This document shows positions 5,452 through 11,591 of a stretch of 11,591 nt of DNA, piece after piece; position 1 is the stretch's first letter; every line of letters starts with the position of its first letter. Under the pieces are notes generated by a model. That model worked only from the letters and a program-made list of their open reading frames with translations. It searched no databases and had not been told where the DNA came from. Location: the NCBI GenBank assembly GCA_945883885.1, contig CAMCYM010000030.1:1-11591 (forward strand), written 5' to 3'. This DNA is from Chryseobacterium gleum. GTDB lineage: Bacteria; Bacteroidota; Bacteroidia; Flavobacteriales_D; Sanyastnellaceae. A program made the translations under genes and the position numbers.

Positions 5452-6537
5452 ATGAAAAAGGCACTCATCACCGGCATCACCGGCCAAGACGGCGCCTACC
5501 TCACCGAGCTGCTGCTCGCCAAGGGGTACGAAGTGCACGGCGTCAAGCGCCGCGCGTCCTCCCTGAACACTGCGCGCATCGACCACCTGTACCAGGATCC
5601 GCACGATTCAAACATCCGCCTCCGCCTCCATTATGGCGACCTGACGGACTCGACGAACCTCATCCGCATCGTGCAAGAGGTCGCCCCGGACGAGATCTAC
5701 AACCTCGCCGCGATGAGCCACGTGAAGGTGAGCTTCGACACGCCGGAATACACGGCGAACGCGGACGGCATCGGCACGCTGCGGCTGCTCGAGGCCATCC
5801 GCATCCTCGGCATGGAGCGCGATGTGCGGTTTTACCAGGCCTCGACCTCGGAACTCTACGGCCTCGTTCAGGAAGTGCCGCAGCGCGAAACCACTCCGTT
5901 CTACCCCCGCAGCCCGTACGGCGTTGCGAAGTTGTACGGGTTTTGGATTGTCAAAAACTACCGGGAATCCTACGGTATGCACGCTTCGAACGGCATCCTG
6001 TTCAACCACGAGAGCCCGCTGCGCGGCGAGACCTTTGTCACCCGCAAAATCACGCGCGCCGTCGCCCGCATCCACCTCGGCATGCAGTCTGTCTTGCACC
6101 TCGGGAACCTCGACGCCCAACGCGACTGGGGCCATGCCCGCGACTATGTGGAGGGCATGTGGCGCATGTTGCAGCAACCGTCCGGAGACGACTACGTGCT
6201 CGCCACCGGTCGGACGACGTCCATCCGCCGCTTCGTCGAGATGGCGTTCGAGGAGGTGGGGGTGCGGCTGGTTTGGGAAGGAACGGGAGCCGACGAGGTC
6301 GGGCGTGACGCCGCCACCGGGACCGTCCGGGTGGCCCTGGACCCGCGGTACCTGCGGCCCGCCGAGGTCGACTTGCTGGTCGGCGATGCCACGAAGGCCA
6401 GAGAGGTGCTGGGCTGGACACCGACGGTCACACTCGAAGCCCTTTGCTCCGAGATGGTCCGTGCGGACATCGCCCTTTTCGAACGCGAGCGCTACCTGCT
6501 GGCCGGCGGCCACGCCATCATTCCCTCAGCCGACTGA
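5452..6537 (+). CDS. gmd: GDP-mannose 4,6-dehydratase
   Basis: A 361-residue cytoplasmic short-chain dehydrogenase/reductase that converts GDP-D-mannose to GDP-4-keto-6-deoxy-D-mannose with bound NADP(H), the entry step to GDP-L-fucose, GDP-rhamnose and GDP-perosamine. The nucleotide loop GITGQDG is at 8-14, RRASSLNT at 33-40, the catalytic Thr132 and Glu134 in ASTSELYG, and Tyr156/Lys160 in SPYGVAK; these numbers equal those of the E. coli enzyme. FNHESPLRGETFVTRKI (184-200) and the RDWGHARDYVEGMW block (224-237) are Gmd hallmarks. The ATG at 5452 is preferred over TTG 5434, which lies inside the -7 promoter box and would add six residues before the usual MKKALITG start. No GDP-fucose synthase (fcl) follows, so the final sugar is unknown. 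Confidence 0.97.
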   Translation: MKKALITGITGQDGAYLTELLLAKGYEVHGVKRRASSLNTARIDHLYQDPHDSNIRLRLHYGDLTDSTNLIRIVQEVAPDEIYNLAAMSHVKVSFDTPEYTANADGIGTLRLLEAIRILGMERDVRFYQASTSELYGLVQEVPQRETTPFYPRSPYGVAKLYGFWIVKNYRESYGMHASNGILFNHESPLRGETFVTRKITRAVARIHLGMQSVLHLGNLDAQRDWGHARDYVEGMWRMLQQPSGDDYVLATGRTTSIRRFVEMAFEEVGVRLVWEGTGADEVGRDAATGTVRVALDPRYLRPAEVDLLVGDATKAREVLGWTPTVTLEALCSEMVRADIALFERERYLLAGGHAIIPSAD

Positions 6538-6541
6538 ACCC

Positions 6542-7081
6542 ATGTCAAACGTCGAACGCAGCATCGAGAAATACCGGGTTGCACTCGCCGAGATCGAAAC
6601 CGCGCGCGCAGCGTGGCCCCGCCTCCGTGACACCCTCGTCCACACCCTCGAATCCATCAGCCGCTCCTGTGGCATCACCTGGACCGTCGAAGTCAACGAC
6701 GTCTACACCCACCGCGAATCCGTCGTCGCGAACCTCGGCCGCCGGCCCTCCCCGTTCCAATACAACCCCGACGCCGCCTACAACCGGCTGATGCAGAACG
6801 ACCGCCCGCTCATGAAAGAGCACGGCGCACTCATCTTCTCCCAACTGCCGAACGGCCGCATCTCCGCCTGGATGCACCTCCCACAATGTGAGGCCATGAC
6901 GCCAGAGGGTGCGCCGACCGTGGAGCCCCTGAGCGATTGGTCCGTCGAAGAATTGGACGCGGGCACCATCGACCGGGCCATCTCCGACTTCTTCGACCGT
7001 CTGGCCAAATGGGAACAAGACGAAGCGACCTCCTCCGACCCCATCGGCTTCCAGTTCGGCGCCGAGGAGGTGGAGGGATGA
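6542..7081 (+). CDS. Uncharacterised protein, co-transcribed with gmd
   Basis: A 179-residue soluble protein beginning 4 bases after the gmd stop at ATG 6542, so almost certainly in the same transcript. There is no signal peptide or membrane helix. The first 45 residues look helical and charged; a middle part (about 46-125) carries HGALIFSQLPNGRISAWMHLP, which looks like beta strands; the C-terminal part is acidic and helical (DWSVEELD, DFFDRLAKWEQDE) and ends in a Glu/Gly tail. I do not recognise a named domain; similar short proteins seem familiar from Bacteroidota genomes, but this is memory, not a search. Association with nucleotide-sugar metabolism is suggested only by position. GC-rich third positions match gmd, and the overlapping alternative frames look like shadows. 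Confidence 0.82.
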   Translation: MSNVERSIEKYRVALAEIETARAAWPRLRDTLVHTLESISRSCGITWTVEVNDVYTHRESVVANLGRRPSPFQYNPDAAYNRLMQNDRPLMKEHGALIFSQLPNGRISAWMHLPQCEAMTPEGAPTVEPLSDWSVEELDAGTIDRAISDFFDRLAKWEQDEATSSDPIGFQFGAEEVEG

Positions 7082-7095
7082 GGCGCGTCCCTGTT

Positions 7096-8403
7096 TCAGA
7101 GCGGCGAAGCAGCTGCGAGTGCGCCGCGCAGACGCTCGATGTCCGTGGCAGCCGCGCGGGCCGCTTGGATCGCGGTGAGTTCTTGGACGCGGGCACGTTG
7201 CAGCGCGAGCTGGAGATCCCGGTAATTCAAGGAGTTGAGAACACCGAAGCTGAGGCGCTCCGCGCCGATGGCCGTGAGCTGGGCCGCGTTGTCGGATGTG
7301 GCGCGTGCAAGGCGCAGCACGTCGAGCGAGAATTCGAGGCGCTCGTGCGCGTCGGCGAGCAGCCGAGCAGCCTCGCTGCGCTCGTTTTCCAGCGTCAAGC
7401 CGGCGATGTCCGTGCGGATCTGTGCTTGTTCAATGGCGCGGCGGGTGGCACCGCCGTTGAATACGTTGAAGTTCAGTGTGAGCAGGGCGGAGGCTTGCAG
7501 GACTGCCCCAGATTTGCGGAGGTCGCCGACGTTGAATTGGCTTTGCTGGTTTGACAGGGCGGTGGAGAGCCCGACGACCGGATAGAGCCGTGCTTCAGCT
7601 TGGTCAATGCCCACTTCGGCGATGGACTGGGCGAGTACCGCATTGCGGACTGCCCGGGCATTTGCCAGCACCTCGGTGCGCAAAGCGGGCAAGGCAGGCG
7701 CAGCGGCCGGGACGTCGAGCGCTGAAGTCAGCGCCCAAACCGCGTCCTCCTGCTCGCCCATCAGCCGGTTCAGGTTGCGCACCGCGGTGGAGACGGCAAG
7801 GCGCTGTTGCAGCAGTGCAGAACTGTCCGCAAGTACCGCATTTTCAAACTGCAGGCGGTCGAACGTGCTGGATACCCCGAGCTCGGTGCGCGCCATCGAC
7901 CACGCAAGGCGGTCGCGGGATAGGGCGATGGACTCCTCGAGGACAGCGACGAAGGCCTGCTGCACGAGGACCGCGTCGTAGGCGACGAGGACTGCCACGG
8001 CCGTCTGCTCCGCGAGGAGCGCCGCCTGTCCGCCGGCCTGTTCCGCGAGCAGTTCAAGCGAGCGCTTCGTGGCGAACATGCCGCCGCCATCGTAGAGGGT
8101 CCAGGCGGCGTTCGCGCCGGAGTTGAAGGACTGCGAGCCGAGGCGCGCTTGGATGAACGAGGTCGGGTTGCGGGTTTGGTCGGAGACTGCGGTGGAGAGG
8201 GAGGAGGTGATGCCTACGGTGGGCAGGGCGCCGGCGGCGCCCCAAACGTTGTTCACCTCCGCGGCCTGCTCCTGCAGCTGCGCTACCTGCAGCCCGAGGT
8301 TCTTTTGCCAGGCGCGCGCGACCGCGTCGGCGCGGGTGAGCGGTGTTTGGGCCGCGGCAGCGGCCGCACTGCACAGCCCGATGAGCAAGATCCAGGTGCG
8401 CAT
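7096..8403 (-). CDS. TolC-like outer-membrane efflux protein
   Basis: A 435-residue outer-membrane channel of the TolC/OEP family, the exit duct of a tripartite pump. The N-terminus is a short signal peptide (Met-Arg, then LLIGLCSAAAAAAQ, cleavage near residue 19). The rest is two similar long helical repeats (about 20-205 and 220-425) rich in Ala, Leu, Gln and Glu, with beta segments such as SSLSTAVSDQT (67-77) and VVGLSTALSN placed as in OEP repeats, and the motif YDAVLVQQAFV in the first. The ATG at 8403 is chosen because it begins the signal peptide and lies 2 bases after the stop of the upstream RND gene; longer readings overlap that gene. It should pair with the RND pump and truncated adaptor upstream. 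A lipoprotein-type Cys follows at 11 in the hydrophobic core, but no lipobox-like position fits well. Confidence 0.92.
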   Translation of the reverse strand: MRTWILLIGLCSAAAAAAQTPLTRADAVARAWQKNLGLQVAQLQEQAAEVNNVWGAAGALPTVGITSSLSTAVSDQTRNPTSFIQARLGSQSFNSGANAAWTLYDGGGMFATKRSLELLAEQAGGQAALLAEQTAVAVLVAYDAVLVQQAFVAVLEESIALSRDRLAWSMARTELGVSSTFDRLQFENAVLADSSALLQQRLAVSTAVRNLNRLMGEQEDAVWALTSALDVPAAAPALPALRTEVLANARAVRNAVLAQSIAEVGIDQAEARLYPVVGLSTALSNQQSQFNVGDLRKSGAVLQASALLTLNFNVFNGGATRRAIEQAQIRTDIAGLTLENERSEAARLLADAHERLEFSLDVLRLARATSDNAAQLTAIGAERLSFGVLNSLNYRDLQLALQRARVQELTAIQAARAAATDIERLRGALAAASPL

Positions 8404-8405
8404 GG

Positions 8406-11400
8406 TCAGTCGTTCTGCATGGATTGAATTTCCACCTCTTCGCGGATGGCGGGCTCCGCGGCTTCCCCGCGCGGCCAAACCCCGCCGAGGACCCACTGCC
8501 ACCAGCTGTGCAAAGGATTGATCCAAAGCAGGAAAACCGGAAGCAACACAAGGGTCAAGGCCGTCAGAAACAGCAGGCCGAATGCCACCGAAATCGCCAT
8601 CGGAACGAGAAACTGGGCCTGGAAGGACGTGTTCAAGACCAGCGGACCGAGGCCCGCCACCGTTGTCGCCGTCGTGAGGAAAATCGGCCGCAAGCGTGTC
8701 ATTCCGGCTTCCCGGATGGCGGCTCGAATCGGCATGCCCTCCTTCAGATAGCCGTTGTACGCCGCCACGAAGACGAGGGCGTCATTGACTAAGATGCCGA
8801 GCAGCGCGACCATCCCGAGCATCGAGAACATGGAGATCTGCGCCCCAAGCAACCAGTGACCACCGACCACGCCGATCAGTGCAAACGGAATCAGGGCAAA
8901 AACCGCAACGGCCTGCAAGGGGGACCGGAAGGTCAGCACCGTGATGAAGAACATCACGAGCAAAACGATGGGCAGGACGCGTTCGATGCTCTTTTGGGAC
9001 TTGATGGTTTCGCGGTTTTGGCCCTCGTAACTGGCTGAAACAGAGGGGTATTTGGCCAAAATTCCGGGCACCACCGCCGACTGCAGCTCCCCGTTGATGT
9101 CTGTGGCACTCGCCTTCGCATAGGCCAAGTCCGCCCCCACTTGGATTTCACGGCGGCCCTGCAACCGGTTGATGGCGGTGACACCGCGCGTCATTTTCAC
9201 ATCGGCCACCTCGCTCAGCGACACGAGCCCGCCCGCGGGAGTGCGGATGCGCAGGTCCTCGAGGTCTCCTGCGTCGGACCGGTCCTCGGCAGCAAACCGC
9301 ACCCAGACACGTACTTCGTCACGGCCGCGCTGCAACCGCTGGACTTCCTGGCCGAAGTAGGCTTGGCGGATTTGGCCGATCACATCAGCCGCCGTCAGGC
9401 CCCACGCATACCCACGAGGCGTCAAGCGCACCTCGAGTTCCTCCAGCCCTTCTTCGTAGTTGTCGGTCACATCCTTCACGTCATCCCGCTGCTGCAACGC
9501 CGCTTTCAACTCCTCCGTGGCGGCCCGCAATTCCGCCAAGTTGTCGCCCAAGAGCGACACCGCCACCGGACGACCGAAGGGCGAAAACGCTTGAAAGCTC
9601 AAGTTATCCGCCCCAAACACCGGACCCACCTTCGTCCGGATCATCCCACTAAGTTGCACCGACTGCAGGTTCCGCGTCTCTCCATCGAGCAACTGGATGG
9701 CGAGTGATCCATTCCATGGCGCGGGACCCACGCGCTTGTCGACCGCCAGCACCACATCGAGTCCATCTTCTCGGGTGGCTTTGATGCTATCGTTCATCGC
9801 CCAGACGACCTGCTCGATGCGGTCGAGCTCCGCAGTCGTCAGTTCCTCCCGCGTGCCCGGCTCCATCGTCAGCGCGACGTTGATGTTGTCACCCTCAACG
9901 AAGGGGAAGAAAGTGGTCTTTACGAACCCACCCCCGATCAAGCCCGGAACTACGATGAGGAAAATAGCCACCGTGGAACTGAAGACGAGCCAAGGGCGGT
10001 TCAAAGCAAGGTTCAGCACCGGACCGTATACCCGGTCCTTGAACCAGTCCAGCGAACGACCCACCCCCCGGTCGAACTTGCTCGGAGCCACGTCCCGGCG
10101 GAGCGCTTTCGAATGCGCTACGTGAGCCGGCAAAATGAGCGCCCCTTCGACCAGCGAAATCAACAGCGTCACGATGATGACCACGGCCATGTCCCCGAAC
10201 ACATCCCCGAGCCGGCCCTCGATGAAGAAGAATGCCGCAAACGCCACCACGGTGGTCAATACCGCCGCAACGACCGCTGGCAGCACCTCCAGGGTGCCAT
10301 TCACTGCGGCATCAAAGCGGGACGCCCCGCGTTCATGGTGTTGGAAGATGTTCTCGGTGATGACAATGCCATCGTCCACGAGGATGCCCACCACGATGAT
10401 CATCCCGAAGAGTGAAATCACATTGATGGTGATCCCGAGCCACAAGGCCAAAGCAAACATCCCGGCAAACGAGACCGGAATGGAAATGGCCACCCAAAAC
10501 GACAACCGCCAGTTGAGGAAAAGCGCCAAGAAGAGGATGACCAGGAAAAACCCCTGGATCCCATTCTCCGTGAGCAAATCGATGCGCTGCCGCAGCACGA
10601 CGGAACCGTCACGCACCACATCGAGCCGCAGTCCGTTGCTGTCCGCGTTGTATTGCTCCACAAACGACCTGCACGTCTCCGTGATGCCGAGGATGTCCTC
10701 CGAATTCAAGTTGTTCACGGTCACGATCACCGACGGCCGACCGTTGAACCAGCTCCGCGTCGGGTCATCCTCCGCCCACCGGTCCACCACCTCGGCGATT
10801 TCGTTGAGGCGAACTTGCCGTCCGTCCGGATCTGCCTTCACCACGATGGTACGCAGCTCCTCCGCCCGGTACTGCCGGTATCGCCCGCGCACCACGAGTT
10901 CGCGACCCTCCGTCCGCACCTTGCCGCCCGTGGCCTCGATGTTCGCCGCGCGCACCGCTGCCGCTACTTGGGGAATCGTCAGACCACGCGCAAGCAGCTC
11001 GTCCTCGCGCACCCGGATTTCGATTTCCTCATCCGGAAAACCGCTGAGTTCAACTTGGCTAATGCCCTCCATCCCGCGCAGCGTCTGCTCAATCCTCCGG
11101 GCTTCTTCCTTCAGCTGCGCCAAATCCTCCGTGCCGCTCAACGCCAGCACCATGGCCGTCCCGATGGCCTCCCGCTTGAAGACGATGGGCGGTTCCATGC
11201 CTACCGGGAACGAAGCAATCCGGTCCACCGCGTTCTTGACATCCTGGAGCACCGCGTCCGTGCGGTTCGCATCCACCGTCTCCACCGTGATGGTCCCTGC
11301 ATTCTCCGTGCACACCGACCGCACCTGGTCGATGCCGGCGATGCCTTGCAAGTTCTCCTCGATCTTCGCGACGACCCCCTCTTCGATTTCTGCCGGCGCT

Positions 11401-11564
11401 GCTCCAGGATAAACCACTTGGACCACAATCACCTTCGACTCAACCTCTGGAAAGAAGTTTGACCGGATTTTGCCAAGGCTGGCGACGCCCGCCAGCAGAA
11501 TGGCAAACGTGATCAGGTCGCCGACGAGGGCATACCGAATGAAATACGTGATGGCTCCGCGCAT
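8406..11564 (-). CDS. RND efflux transporter permease subunit (AcrB/MexB superfamily)
   Basis: A 1052-residue inner-membrane proton-driven pump. The layout is classical: helix 1 near 8-30, a large periplasmic porter loop (about 38-335), helices 2-6 (336-480), helix 7 near 525-545, second porter loop (550-860), and helices 8-12 (862-1015). The proton-relay pair appears as GILVDDGIVITENI (Asp397/Asp398), matching AcrB Asp407/Asp408. The helix-10 position of AcrB Lys940 is Asn here (GILVNDALV, about 923-931), as in some related subgroups. The C-terminus has an acidic tail after WWQWVLGG. The ATG at 11564 shares one base with the stop of the upstream gene; a GTG at 11567 would add one residue. 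Substrate specificity (drug, lipid or metal) is not readable; the motifs do not show metal-binding Met clusters. Confidence 0.95.
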   Translation of the reverse strand: MRGAITYFIRYALVGDLITFAILLAGVASLGKIRSNFFPEVESKVIVVQVVYPGAAPAEIEEGVVAKIEENLQGIAGIDQVRSVCTENAGTITVETVDANRTDAVLQDVKNAVDRIASFPVGMEPPIVFKREAIGTAMVLALSGTEDLAQLKEEARRIEQTLRGMEGISQVELSGFPDEEIEIRVREDELLARGLTIPQVAAAVRAANIEATGGKVRTEGRELVVRGRYRQYRAEELRTIVVKADPDGRQVRLNEIAEVVDRWAEDDPTRSWFNGRPSVIVTVNNLNSEDILGITETCRSFVEQYNADSNGLRLDVVRDGSVVLRQRIDLLTENGIQGFFLVILFLALFLNWRLSFWVAISIPVSFAGMFALALWLGITINVISLFGMIIVVGILVDDGIVITENIFQHHERGASRFDAAVNGTLEVLPAVVAAVLTTVVAFAAFFFIEGRLGDVFGDMAVVIIVTLLISLVEGALILPAHVAHSKALRRDVAPSKFDRGVGRSLDWFKDRVYGPVLNLALNRPWLVFSSTVAIFLIVVPGLIGGGFVKTTFFPFVEGDNINVALTMEPGTREELTTAELDRIEQVVWAMNDSIKATREDGLDVVLAVDKRVGPAPWNGSLAIQLLDGETRNLQSVQLSGMIRTKVGPVFGADNLSFQAFSPFGRPVAVSLLGDNLAELRAATEELKAALQQRDDVKDVTDNYEEGLEELEVRLTPRGYAWGLTAADVIGQIRQAYFGQEVQRLQRGRDEVRVWVRFAAEDRSDAGDLEDLRIRTPAGGLVSLSEVADVKMTRGVTAINRLQGRREIQVGADLAYAKASATDINGELQSAVVPGILAKYPSVSASYEGQNRETIKSQKSIERVLPIVLLVMFFITVLTFRSPLQAVAVFALIPFALIGVVGGHWLLGAQISMFSMLGMVALLGILVNDALVFVAAYNGYLKEGMPIRAAIREAGMTRLRPIFLTTATTVAGLGPLVLNTSFQAQFLVPMAISVAFGLLFLTALTLVLLPVFLLWINPLHSWWQWVLGGVWPRGEAAEPAIREEVEIQSMQND

Positions 11565-11591
11565 CACTCAGCGATTTTCACAGCCAAACCT
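11564..11591 (-). CDS. C-terminal end of upstream gene, probably the HlyD-type adaptor (membrane fusion protein)
   Basis: Only the last 8 codons are in the window: GLAVKIAE then TGA at 11566-11564. The stop overlaps the RND start (TGATG), so the genes are coupled. The ending resembles the terminal strand of periplasmic adaptor proteins, commonly gene neighbour of the pump. With eight residues the identification is positional inference; a different small protein cannot be excluded. Confidence 0.5.

Noticed and set aside
5608..6513. A 301-codon minus-strand frame opposite gmd
   Set aside because: Shadow of gmd, whose active-site residues match the E. coli numbering exactly.
10135..11412. A 425-codon plus-strand frame opposite the RND pump
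   Set aside because: Ser/Arg/Thr-rich composition typical of an antisense shadow in GC-rich DNA; the pump frame shows clear family motifs.
1..11591. CRISPR array, tRNA/rRNA genes, insertion-sequence ends or riboswitches
   Set aside because: None were seen on reading: no spaced direct repeats other than the hexamer run, no transposase, and gaps between genes too short (at most about 80 bases) for most RNA genes.

Overview
The window looks like chromosomal DNA from a GC-rich member of the Bacteroidota, probably Flavobacteriia-like. The lineage call rests on four things: promoters of the Bacteroidota type (TAnnTTTG at -7, and TTTG 19 bases upstream of it for rpmH), the near absence of Shine-Dalgarno sequences, an exosortase of the short Bacteroidota kind with a small membrane partner, and the overall gene style. 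It is inference; no 16S or other decisive marker is present. Coding density is very high, and the longest gap between genes is about 80 bases. I saw no tRNA, rRNA, CRISPR array, insertion sequence or phage gene.

Layout. (1) 1-148: the C-terminal end of an unidentified protein on the plus strand. (2) 139-2523, minus strand: an apparent operon read as ahcY (S-adenosylhomocysteine hydrolase), then an exosortase-family membrane protease/transpeptidase, then a small four-helix membrane protein whose start overlaps the exosortase stop. (3) 2592-3218, plus: a Sfp-type 4'-phosphopantetheinyl transferase, divergent from ahcY with closely packed promoters. (4) 3218-3243: a bidirectional terminator shared with rpmH. 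(5) 3283-3450, minus: rpmH (ribosomal protein bL34), with a textbook Bacteroidota promoter. (6) 3531-5405, plus: an MsbA-like ABC exporter half-transporter with a Pro/Gln/Ser hexanucleotide-repeat linker. (7) 5452-7081, plus: gmd (GDP-mannose 4,6-dehydratase) followed 4 bases later by an uncharacterised 179-residue protein. (8) 7096-11591, minus: an RND efflux operon read as adaptor (only its last 8 codons are present), then inner-membrane RND pump, then TolC-like outer-membrane channel, all almost touching.

How the parts work together. The RND pump, channel and truncated adaptor should form one tripartite envelope pump. gmd would supply GDP-4-keto-6-deoxymannose for deoxysugars in surface glycans, but no second-step enzyme is present here. 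The exosortase and its partner would process C-terminally tagged surface proteins, with no substrate visible in the window. AhcY, PPTase and bL34 are housekeeping functions.

The most interesting parts are the exosortase/partner pair fused transcriptionally to ahcY, the variable-looking repeat inside the ABC exporter linker, the substituted proton-relay lysine in the RND pump, and promoters so close to start codons that leaderless mRNAs are predicted. I see no clearly new multi-gene system. The exosortase pair is the best candidate for poorly described biology.
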